From Pelagimonas phthalicica (GTDB taxonomy: Bacteria; Pseudomonadota; Alphaproteobacteria; Rhodobacterales; Rhodobacteraceae), in assembly GCF_004364805.1 (NCBI RefSeq), contig NZ_SOAP01000004.1:124001-188000 (forward strand): a DNA stretch of 64,000 nucleotides, given 5' to 3'. Position numbers and translations under genes: made by a program. Shown here piece after piece: positions 34,791-42,684 of the stretch; positions within the stretch are counted from its first letter, which is position 1; every line of letters starts with the position of its first letter. Below the pieces are notes generated by a model. It saw only the letters and a list, made by a program, of their open reading frames with translations, did no database searches and was not told where the DNA came from.

Positions 34791-36359
34791 ATGACCTCCC
34801 TCACCACCGATCGCATCATCATCATTGGTGCGGGGCTGGGCGCGCTTTATGCCGCTTTGAAACTGGCCCCGCGTCCGGTGGTGATGATCTCACCTGAAAC
34901 CTTGGGCGAAGGGGCCAGCTCTGCCTGGGCGCAGGGCGGTGTTGCGGCGGCGATGGATGCCGCGGACAGCCCGGAAAACCACGCCCGCGACACAGTGGGT
35001 GCCGGTGCAGGCACGGTGGACCCCAAGGTTGCCGATCTGGTCACCCGCGAGGCGCGCGACTACATCCTTGACCTCACCTCACTCGGCACGCCCTTTGATC
35101 GCACCGAGGATGGCGAATACGTGCTGTCCCGTGAAGCGGCGCACAGCTTTGCCCGCGTCGTGCGCGTCAAAGGTGACCAGGCCGGGGCCGAGATCATGGG
35201 CGCCCTGATCGAACAGGTGCGCGAAACCCCGTCTATTCAGGTGCTTGAGGGCAGCATGGCCACCGCGCTTGAAACCACCGATGGGCGCGTCACTGGCGTT
35301 GCGATCCAAAGCGCGGATCAAGCGCGCTCGGGCCAGATCATGCTGCGCGGCGCGGCTGTGCTCTTGGCCGGGGGCGGCTCTGGCGGGCTTTATGCGCTGA
35401 CAACCAACCCACCGCGCATTCGCGGTCAGGTCATTGGCATGGCAGCGCGGGCCGGGGCGAAAATCTCGGATGCGGAATTTGTGCAATTCCACCCCACCGC
35501 CATGGATGTCGGCGAAGACCCGGCCCCATTGGCGACCGAAGCCCTGCGCGGCGAAGGGGCGATCCTGATCAACAAACACGGCGAACGCTTTATGACCGCC
35601 ATTCACCCGGACGCCGAACTGGCCCCGCGTGATGTGGTGGCCCGCGCGATCTTTGCCGAGGTGCAGGCGGGCAATCGCCCCATGCTCGACACCCGCGAGG
35701 TGCTGGGCGAACGTATCAAGGATCTCTTCCCTTCTGTCGCCGAATATTGTGCCCGCAATGGCATTGATCCCGCGACCCAGCCCATCCCCGTCGCCCCGGC
35801 GGCCCATTACCATATGGGCGGCATCGCGACCGACACTTCGGGCCGCGCCAACCTTGACGGGCTTTGGGTCTGCGGCGAAGCCTCCTCGACCGGGCTGCAC
35901 GGGGCAAACCGCCTTGCCTCTAACGGCTTGCTCGAGGCGCTGGTCTATGCCCGCATCTGCGCCGAGGATATCGCGGCCCATATCCCCGAAACCACCGATG
36001 CGCCCCTGCTGAACATCACCTATCCCGAGGGCGGCACAGCCCCGGATGAGACCGCTGTCGCCGCCCTGCGCCGCGTCATGACCGATCATGTGGGCGTGGT
36101 GCGCCATGCGAAGGGGTTGAAACAGGCCCTGCGCATTCTGGCGCAACTGGAACAGGATCACGGCGACAGCCCGTCCTTCCTCAACATGTGCGCCACCGCG
36201 ACCCTGATCGCCGCCGGTGCCCTGCAACGCGAGGAAAGCCGTGGCGCGCATGAACGCTCGGACTTTCCCGATACCCTGCCCGGCCCCGGCACCCGCTCCC
36301 ATACCTATCTGACTGAGGCCCGCGCCCTGCGCGACCAGATCTGCAAGGAAAACGCATGA
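34791..36359 (+). CDS. nadB: L-aspartate oxidase
   Basis: An FAD enzyme that oxidises L-aspartate to iminoaspartate, the substrate of NadA. The 522-aa product has an N-terminal dinucleotide fold (IIGAGLGALYAAL), the SSAWAQGGVAAAMD stretch and the catalytic-domain motifs EFVQFHPTAM, HYHMGGIATDTSG and GLHGANRLASN. It lies 6 bp after nadA and overlaps nadC by 4 bp. Confidence 0.95.
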   Translation: MTSLTTDRIIIIGAGLGALYAALKLAPRPVVMISPETLGEGASSAWAQGGVAAAMDAADSPENHARDTVGAGAGTVDPKVADLVTREARDYILDLTSLGTPFDRTEDGEYVLSREAAHSFARVVRVKGDQAGAEIMGALIEQVRETPSIQVLEGSMATALETTDGRVTGVAIQSADQARSGQIMLRGAAVLLAGGGSGGLYALTTNPPRIRGQVIGMAARAGAKISDAEFVQFHPTAMDVGEDPAPLATEALRGEGAILINKHGERFMTAIHPDAELAPRDVVARAIFAEVQAGNRPMLDTREVLGERIKDLFPSVAEYCARNGIDPATQPIPVAPAAHYHMGGIATDTSGRANLDGLWVCGEASSTGLHGANRLASNGLLEALVYARICAEDIAAHIPETTDAPLLNITYPEGGTAPDETAVAALRRVMTDHVGVVRHAKGLKQALRILAQLEQDHGDSPSFLNMCATATLIAAGALQREESRGAHERSDFPDTLPGPGTRSHTYLTEARALRDQICKENA

Positions 36360-37204
36360 GCTTTGCCAGTGTCCCCGACCTGATCCTAGAACCGATGATC
36401 CGCAATGCCCTGATGGAAGATCTCGGCAGCTATGGCGATGTCACCACCCGCGCCGTGATCCCGGCAGGCACCACCTATGAGGCCCGCATCAATGCCCGCG
36501 AAGACGCGGTTGTGTCGGGTATGCAGGTCGCCCGCATTGCCTTTGCTCTGGTCGATGCGTCGCTCGAGATCGAAACCTTGGTGGCAGATGGCCAGCCCTG
36601 CCGCAAAGGCGATACGCTGATGGTGATCAAGGGCGCGGCCGCCTCGATCCTGTCCGGCGAACGCGTGGCGCTGAACTTTGCCGGGCGTTTGACCGGCATC
36701 GCCAGCAAAACCGCCGGGTTTGTGGCGCAGACCAAGGGCACCAAGGCCCGCGTCACCTGCACCCGCAAAACCACGCCTGGCCTGCGTCTGGTGGAAAAGC
36801 TCGCCGTGCTGCATGGCGGTGGCTTCAACCACCGCTACTCCCTGTCCGACGCGATCCTGATCAAGGACAACCACATCGCCGCCGCTGGTGGCGTGCGTCA
36901 GGTGCTTGAGGCGACCAAGGCCCAGGCCAGCCATATGATGGCCGTAGAAATCGAGGTCGACACGCTCGAGCAACTGGCCGAAGTGCTCGAGGTTGGCGGG
37001 GCCACCACCGTCTTGCTCGACAATATGGACAATGATCAGCTGCGTCAGGCCGTGGCCATGGTCGATGGCCGCATGGTAACCGAAGCCAGCGGCAATGTCA
37101 CCTTGGAGCGCATCGCCTCCATCTCGGCAACCGGGGTCGATTACATCTCATCCGGTGCCCTGACCCATTCCGCCCGCACCGTCGATCTGGGTCTCGATTT
37201 CTAA
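36356..37204 (+). CDS. nadC: Nicotinate-nucleotide pyrophosphorylase (quinolinate phosphoribosyltransferase)
   Basis: Converts quinolinate and PRPP to nicotinate mononucleotide, the third step of the pathway. The 282-aa product has the signature TRKTTPGLRLVEKLAV followed by GGGFNHRYSLSDAILIKDNH, and a C-terminal EASGNVTLERI segment. The ATGA overlap with nadB indicates translational coupling. A 21-bp stem hairpin lies 55 bp downstream. Confidence 0.96.
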   Translation: MSFASVPDLILEPMIRNALMEDLGSYGDVTTRAVIPAGTTYEARINAREDAVVSGMQVARIAFALVDASLEIETLVADGQPCRKGDTLMVIKGAAASILSGERVALNFAGRLTGIASKTAGFVAQTKGTKARVTCTRKTTPGLRLVEKLAVLHGGGFNHRYSLSDAILIKDNHIAAAGGVRQVLEATKAQASHMMAVEIEVDTLEQLAEVLEVGGATTVLLDNMDNDQLRQAVAMVDGRMVTEASGNVTLERIASISATGVDYISSGALTHSARTVDLGLDF

Positions 37205-37259
37205 TTTGCTTGTCGGCACCTAGTCACCTGGAACTGAAATCCGCGACATCGATAAATAG

Positions 37260-37313
37260 TCGCCAGATAGGTTCGCGCCCGGCACCGAGGGTGGGCGCGA
37301 ACCTATCTGGCGA
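37260..37313. repeat. Hairpin with a 21-bp perfect stem downstream of nadC
   Basis: TCGCCAGATAGG-TTCGCGCCC at 37260-37280 is exactly complementary to 37293-37313 across a 12-nt loop (GGCACCGAGGGT). The inner GGTTCGCGCCC/GGGCGCGAACC block also occurs in copy B (25608). No T-run follows, so it is not a classical terminator, though it may stabilise the nadABC mRNA end. Confidence 0.8.
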
Positions 37314-37371
37314 ACGGGTTGTGGCATCAGATAGCTGTGCAACTTGTTGAAACATTATGACGAATTCACGC

Positions 37372-37475
37372 CCGCCGCTTTACCGAAAGCAAACCTTTGG
37401 TTTGACGGGCGGGGTCATGCTGAAAGCATGCCTACGGCATGAGCGCGAACCGGATCCCGAGCGATCCGGGGGCTT
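37372..37475. repeat. GC-rich palindromic intergenic repeat, copy C
   Basis: Shares with copy B GGGTCATGCTGAAAGCATG, then GGCATGAGCGCGAACCGGATC, with substitutions after. It ends with CCGGATC-CCGAGC-GATCCGG, a 7-bp stem hairpin. ACGCCCGCC at the left is complementary to GGCGGG near 37407. The rest of the 397-bp gap (37205-37601) holds no gene. Confidence 0.75.
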
Positions 37476-37601
37476 TAGCATTTTGGCAAGTACTTCACCT
37501 CCAGGGGACCAGACTCTGCCCCCCTAAATCCGGCGCCGTTGAAAGACTAAATTTACCAGTTTTAAGCTAGCTTCCCCTTGTCTCAGCAAGAGGAAGATTT
37601 C

Positions 37602-39251
37602 ATGCATGTTTCGGCGCAATCGGCCCCATCCCCCCAACCCGAAACCTTTGTACCCGGCTCTCCCAATGTGCCCTCACCCGAAATCGCGGCCTTCCTAGAC
37701 CTCCCCAACCACGCGCCGACCCGGCAGGGCTTTTTGCAATCGCTCAGCCAGATTGACCCGGCCGCCCCGCGATCCGATGCTCTGACCCAGGCCCTGATCT
37801 TGGCCCTGTCGGCTCGCAATCTGGATATGCGCCCAGCTCAGGAATTCGTTCAGCACGCCCTATTTTATGAGGTCAGCGCCGACGACGCCCAAGCCCGTGT
37901 GTCCCTGCCCCCGTCAACCGTCAGCCTGATCACCGCTTTTCTCTATCACCGTTGCAATGACTCGCTGAACCTCGAACCTGCCCTTATCGACCTGCGTGCG
38001 GGACTGTTGGGTTTTGCCCAAACCGGTGCCGCTCCGGGCGAGGATCAGATCGCCCTGGCCGAGGCTTTGGCACGGCACAGTTTCACCAATGAATATATCT
38101 GGGAGGTGACTGAGACCGAACAGGCGCAGATCGACCAACTGACCCAAGCTCTGTCGCAAACCATCGAAAGCGGTGGCAATGTCTCGGCCTTTGCCCTGTT
38201 TCTGGTCGGGGCTCACCAGCCTCTCGACACCATCCCCGCCCTGCGCAATTGGGTGCTTGGCCTTGCTCGGCAGGATGTCACGGCAGTGCCTGACACCCTG
38301 CGCCTCATGGTTCTCGATCGCCTGATCGAGGATGACATTGCCATCGACACCCTCACCCCGATCCAATCCGAAACCTCGGCCAAGGTCCGCGCCCAATATG
38401 AGGAAAACCCCTATCCGCGCTGGCGTCACCTGCCCACACCTACCCCCTGTGACAGTGTCGAAACCTATGTCGCCGCCATGCTGGACCAACCGCCGGTATC
38501 GACCGCCAACACATCCTTCAACCCCAAGGTTCTGATTGCCGGGGCGGGCACCGGGCAGCACCCGATCTTTGTCGCGCAAAACCTGCCCACCGCCGCGGTT
38601 CTGGCCGTCGATCTCAGCCGCGCCAGCCTCGCCTATGGTATCCGCGAGGCCGCCATGCGCGATGTCAAAAACATCGCCTTTGGTCAGGGGGATATACTGC
38701 AACTGACTGGCGTTGAACAGGAATTCGACCTGATCGAATCCATGGGCGTGCTGCATCACATGCAGGATCCCGAACGGGGGCTTCAGGCCCTTGTCCAAGC
38801 TCTGAAACCCGGCGGCTATCTGCGCCTTGGCCTTTACAGTGAAACCGCCCGCCGCGCTGTGACCTCGGCCCGGCAACGCTTTGCCACAGGTGCTTATGGC
38901 GATGATCTGGCCAGCATCCGCCAATTCCGCCGTGACCTGCTCGACGCACAAGAAGAGCACGCCGTCCCGCTCTGGGCCTTTAACGATTTCTACAAAACCT
39001 CCGAGTTCCGCGACCTTGCCATGCATGTGCAGGAACACCAATTCACCCTGCCCGCGCTCAAATCCCTGCTCAAGCGTAACGGTCTGACCTTTCTCGGCTT
39101 TTCCAACCCCAGCGCCACCGCCGCCCTGACCAAGATGCCCGCCAGCCAGGCCAAACGCCGCCGCCGCGATTTCCAGGCCTGGGAGCGGTTTGAAAAGCGC
39201 AACCCAGACGCCTTTGCCAATATGTATCAGTTCTTTTGCGTGAAAAACTGA
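37602..39251 (+). CDS. SAM-dependent methyltransferase with N-terminal helical domain
   Basis: A 549-aa protein of two parts. Residues about 1-260 form a helical region of TPR-like composition; then AQYEENPYPRWRHLPTP leads into a class I methyltransferase domain with motif I VLIAGAGTGQHP, DLSRASLAYG, and VLHHMQDPERGLQALVQALKPGGYLRLGLYS. The NPYPRW linker is typical of uncharacterised alphaproteobacterial TPR-methyltransferases. The substrate is unknown. ATG at 37602 follows AGAGGAAG; a TTG at 37578 is less likely. Confidence 0.85.
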   Translation: MHVSAQSAPSPQPETFVPGSPNVPSPEIAAFLDLPNHAPTRQGFLQSLSQIDPAAPRSDALTQALILALSARNLDMRPAQEFVQHALFYEVSADDAQARVSLPPSTVSLITAFLYHRCNDSLNLEPALIDLRAGLLGFAQTGAAPGEDQIALAEALARHSFTNEYIWEVTETEQAQIDQLTQALSQTIESGGNVSAFALFLVGAHQPLDTIPALRNWVLGLARQDVTAVPDTLRLMVLDRLIEDDIAIDTLTPIQSETSAKVRAQYEENPYPRWRHLPTPTPCDSVETYVAAMLDQPPVSTANTSFNPKVLIAGAGTGQHPIFVAQNLPTAAVLAVDLSRASLAYGIREAAMRDVKNIAFGQGDILQLTGVEQEFDLIESMGVLHHMQDPERGLQALVQALKPGGYLRLGLYSETARRAVTSARQRFATGAYGDDLASIRQFRRDLLDAQEEHAVPLWAFNDFYKTSEFRDLAMHVQEHQFTLPALKSLLKRNGLTFLGFSNPSATAALTKMPASQAKRRRRDFQAWERFEKRNPDAFANMYQFFCVKN

Positions 39252-39267
39252 CCCCAAAGCCAGACGA

Positions 39268-40143
39268 CTAATCCGACCAGTTCATCGACCGGATCACCCC
39301 CTCAACCCCGGCCACCGCCTCGGGGGCGGATGGGGTTTCGCGCGCATATAGATAGACCTGCCGGGTTTCCGACAGGCCTTCGACCGCGCGAAACACCAAC
39401 CCGCCAGACCCGCGGCGCAGGACCGTGCGGGGCAGCAAAGTCGCCCAATCGCCTTCGCGGATCATGGCCAGCAGCGACTGGATATTATAGACCGACACGT
39501 CGACTTGGCTCAGATGCGCTTGGATCGCCGGGCTCTGGATCTGGTCACATAGCGCATTGCGCAGAAACGGCATGGCAAACACCTCACCCACCGGTACGGG
39601 CGCAACACCCCGGCCCAGCGCATGCCCATCCGACAGGACCAGGCCAAAGGCATCGCTGAACAGCAGCGACGACGCCACCCCGTTCAGCGACTGCTGCGTC
39701 GAGGCAAGGCCGATATCCGCCCAGCCCTGCGCCAGCGCCTCAACAACCTGCACCGTATCCGCATCGCGCAGCTCAACCTTGAGGCCGGGGAAATGCCGGC
39801 TGGTGTAGCGGATGATCAGAGGAAAGGCCAAAGCCGCCACCGAGGGCACCGCCGCGATTCGCAAAACCCCCTGTGGCGCGCTGGCGAGGCGTTCAATCGC
39901 CTCAACCGTACCGTCAAAATGTTTCAACTGGTTTTCCCCCAGCTGAAACACCTGCTCGCCCAACGCGGTCAGCCGGTTCTTGCGCTCGCTCTCAAACAGC
40001 GGCCCGCCCAGATGCGCCTCAAGCTGTTTCAATGTCATGGAAATTGCCGACGGAGTCCGCCCCAACCGGTCCGCCGCATGGGCCAGATTGCCCGCCTTGG
40101 CCACTGCACAAAAGCAGCGGAGCATTTCCACCTTGATCGCCAA
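39268..40143 (-). CDS. LysR regulator divergent from the aldehyde-dehydrogenase cluster
   Basis: A 291-aa LysR protein (HTH residues about 15-45, AKAGNLAHAADRLGRTPSAISMTLKQLE) with a normal effector domain. It faces the six-gene cluster at 40244-47866 across a 100-bp gap that holds a good inverted repeat, so it is the likely pathway regulator. Its tail lies 16 bp from the convergent methyltransferase stop. Confidence 0.88.
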   Translation of the reverse strand: MAIKVEMLRCFCAVAKAGNLAHAADRLGRTPSAISMTLKQLEAHLGGPLFESERKNRLTALGEQVFQLGENQLKHFDGTVEAIERLASAPQGVLRIAAVPSVAALAFPLIIRYTSRHFPGLKVELRDADTVQVVEALAQGWADIGLASTQQSLNGVASSLLFSDAFGLVLSDGHALGRGVAPVPVGEVFAMPFLRNALCDQIQSPAIQAHLSQVDVSVYNIQSLLAMIREGDWATLLPRTVLRRGSGGLVFRAVEGLSETRQVYLYARETPSAPEAVAGVEGVIRSMNWSD

Positions 40144-40147
40144 ATTT

Positions 40148-40178
40148 CAAACTTTCTGAAGTTAGGTTCAGAAGTTTG
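40148..40178. promoter_or_regulatory. Candidate LysR operator controlling the cluster
   Basis: CAAACTTTCTGAA (40148-40160) and TTCAGAAGTTTG (40167-40178) are inverted repeats with one extra T in the left arm. Position between divergent regulator and target, and overall length of 31 bp, fit a LysR recognition site. Confidence 0.6.
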
Positions 40179-40243
40179 AGTTTGACTGACATTATACCCA
40201 ATGTCCACCATGCAGCACACCTTTCCTAACCCCGAGTTGACCC

Positions 40244-41686
40244 GTGACCCACAAGAACCTGATTGCCGGCGAATGGCTGGCAGGCGATGCCGAAATTGAA
40301 AACCGCAACCCATCGGATCTGAGCGATCTGATTGGCATGTTTGCGCAGGCAAGCTCGGATCAGCTTGAGGCCACGCTGGATCAGGCGCAGGTCGCGCAGC
40401 GCGAATGGGCGGCCTATGGGCTGGAACGCAAACAGGCTGTTCTGAACGCCATTGGCACCGAATTGATGGCCCGCGCCGAAGAGCTGGGCACCCTCCTGTC
40501 GCGTGAAGAGGGCAAACCCCTGGCCGAAGGCAAAGGCGAGGTTTTCCGCGCCGGGCAGTTCTTTACCTATTACGCCGCCGAATGCCTGCGCCAAATCGGC
40601 GAAAACGCCGATAGCGTGCGCCCGGATATCGAAATTGATGTCCGCCGCGAAGCTGTGGGCACCGTTGCCATCATCAGCCCCTGGAACTTCCCCACCGCCA
40701 CCGCCTCGTGGAAGATCGCTCCGGCGCTCTGCTATGGCAATGCGGTGGTCTGGAAACCGGCCAATATCACCCCGGCCTCCGCCGTGGCTCTGGCCGAGAT
40801 CATCAACCGTCAGGACATCCCCAAGGGGCTGTTCAGCCTCGTCATGGGGGCCGGTCGCGCAGTCGGCCAGCGTCTGGTCGAAAGCCCCAAGGTCAACGCG
40901 ATTTCCTTTACCGGCTCGGTCCCGGTGGGCAAGGGGATCGCCGCCGCCGCCATTCAGAACCTGACCAAGGTGCAGATGGAAATGGGGTCGAAAAACGCCT
41001 TGGCCGTGATGGATGATGCCGATCTGGATCTTGCTGTCACATTGGCGCTTGGCGGGGCCTTTGGCGGCACCGGTCAGAAATGCACCGCCTCCTCCCGGCT
41101 CGTGGTCCACGCTGCCGTGCATGATGCCTTTGTTGAAAAACTCGTGGCAGGCACGCAGGCGATGAAAGTGGGCCACGCGCTGGAAGCGGGCACTCAGATG
41201 GGCCCGGTGGTCAGCCAGCAGCAGCTTGACGAAAACCTCGCCTATGTGGATCTGGGCAAATCCGAAGGGGCCGAACTGGCCTGTGGCGGCGCGCGGCTCG
41301 ATATGGCGCAGGATGGCTATTACATGTCGCCGGGCGTGTTCCTGAACACCACCAACGACATGCGCATCAACCGCGAAGAGATGTTTGCGCCGCTGACCAG
41401 CGTGATCAAGGTGGACAGCTATGATCAGGCCCTGGCAACGGTCAACGACACCAATTTCGGCCTGACCTCGGGCATTGTCACCACATCCTTGGCCCGCGCC
41501 TCCCATTTCCGCCGCAACGCCCGAACCGGCGTAGTCACCGTCAACCTGCCCACCGCAGGCACCGATTACCACGTGCCCTTTGGCGGGCGCGGCGACAGTT
41601 CCTATGGGCCGCGCGAACAGGGCAAGGCGGCGGCAGAGTTCTACACCACAGTCAAAACCGCCTATATCAGCGCCGGGCCGGTCTGA
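40244..41686 (+). CDS. Aldehyde dehydrogenase, 2-oxoglutarate semialdehyde (2,5-dioxovalerate) type
   Basis: A 480-aa NAD(P)-dependent aldehyde dehydrogenase. Catalytic residues are Asn148 (SPWNFP), Glu246 (QMEMGSK) and Cys280 (GTGQKCTASSR). GQKCTASSRLVV and the MDDADLDLAV stretch are closest to enzymes oxidising 2-oxoglutarate semialdehyde to 2-oxoglutarate, the last step of hydroxyproline, pentose and sugar-acid pathways; assignment to that subfamily is by motif memory, not alignment. It leads the six-gene cluster. Its stop overlaps the next start by 1 bp (TGATG). Confidence 0.85.
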   Translation: MTHKNLIAGEWLAGDAEIENRNPSDLSDLIGMFAQASSDQLEATLDQAQVAQREWAAYGLERKQAVLNAIGTELMARAEELGTLLSREEGKPLAEGKGEVFRAGQFFTYYAAECLRQIGENADSVRPDIEIDVRREAVGTVAIISPWNFPTATASWKIAPALCYGNAVVWKPANITPASAVALAEIINRQDIPKGLFSLVMGAGRAVGQRLVESPKVNAISFTGSVPVGKGIAAAAIQNLTKVQMEMGSKNALAVMDDADLDLAVTLALGGAFGGTGQKCTASSRLVVHAAVHDAFVEKLVAGTQAMKVGHALEAGTQMGPVVSQQQLDENLAYVDLGKSEGAELACGGARLDMAQDGYYMSPGVFLNTTNDMRINREEMFAPLTSVIKVDSYDQALATVNDTNFGLTSGIVTTSLARASHFRRNARTGVVTVNLPTAGTDYHVPFGGRGDSSYGPREQGKAAAEFYTTVKTAYISAGPV

Positions 41687-42684
41687 TGCGGTCGGGGTTT
41701 CTGATTGATTGCCTGCAATATGCCAACTGGTCGGAAAAGATCTTTTGCCAGTTGCGCGAGGGCGGCGTGGACGCGATCCACGTCACCATCGCCTATCACG
41801 AGAATTTCCGTGAAACGGTGCTGAATTTCGAACAGTGGAACCGCTGGTTTGAACAATATCCCGATCTGATCATGAAGGGCCTCTGGGCCAGCGATATTGA
41901 ACGCGCCCGCGAAACCGGGCGCACCGCGGTGTTCTTTGGCTTTCAAAACCCCTCGCCTATCGAGGACGATATCGGCCTGGTCGAGATCGTCCACACCCTT
42001 GGCGCGCGCTTTATGCAGCTGACCTATAACAACCAATCGCTTCTGGCGACGGGCTGTTATGAATCCGAAGATACCGGCCTGACCCGCATGGGCAAACAGG
42101 TGGTCAAAGAGATGAACCGCGTCGGATTGGTTGTGGATATGAGCCATTCCGCCGATCGCTCGACCATCGAGGCTGCCGAGTTTTCCGAACGCCCCATTGC
42201 CATCACCCATGCCAACCCGCATGACTGGTCCCCCGCTCTGCGCAACAAGCGTGACAAGGTGATCCGCGCGGTGACCGAACATGGCGGGATGCTGGGCTTT
42301 TCCGTATATCCCCACCACCTGAAAGACAAATCCGCCTGCACGCTGACCAGCTTTTGCGAGATGATCGCGCGCACGGCTGACACTTACGGGGTCGAGCATC
42401 TCGGCATTGGCACCGATCTTTGTCAGGACCAGCCCGACAGCATCGTCGAATGGATGCGAGTCGGGCGCTGGACCAAACAGATCGACTATGGCGAAGGCTC
42501 TGCCTCTGCGCCCGGTTTCCCGGACATGCCCGATTGGTTCAAGGACAATCGCGACTTTGGCAATATCGAGGCCGGGCTGCGCGCCACCGGGATGAACGAG
42601 ACCGAAATCGCCGGGATCATGGGGGGCAATTGGCACCGGTTCTTTGCAGAAAACTTTACGCCAATGGGGGCCAGCCATGGGTGA
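41686..42684 (+). CDS. Membrane (renal)-dipeptidase-like amidohydrolase with altered metal ligands
   Basis: A 332-aa TIM-barrel protein of the peptidase M19 family by overall pattern (DMSH with His154, ITHANPH with His175, GIGTD with Asp244). The usual first-zinc motif D-G-H-N-D is instead D-C-L-Q-Y (residues 8-12), and the bridging Glu position reads Gln87 (GFQNPS). So two to three zinc ligands are missing, and it may bind one metal or act on a non-peptide amide or lactam. No signal peptide. It overlaps the next gene by 8 bp. Confidence 0.8.
   Translation: MRSGFLIDCLQYANWSEKIFCQLREGGVDAIHVTIAYHENFRETVLNFEQWNRWFEQYPDLIMKGLWASDIERARETGRTAVFFGFQNPSPIEDDIGLVEIVHTLGARFMQLTYNNQSLLATGCYESEDTGLTRMGKQVVKEMNRVGLVVDMSHSADRSTIEAAEFSERPIAITHANPHDWSPALRNKRDKVIRAVTEHGGMLGFSVYPHHLKDKSACTLTSFCEMIARTADTYGVEHLGIGTDLCQDQPDSIVEWMRVGRWTKQIDYGEGSASAPGFPDMPDWFKDNRDFGNIEAGLRATGMNETEIAGIMGGNWHRFFAENFTPMGASHG

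Noticed and set aside
36386-36973. 195-residue minus-strand frame over nadC
   Set aside because: Antisense shadow of a gene with a full NadC signature.
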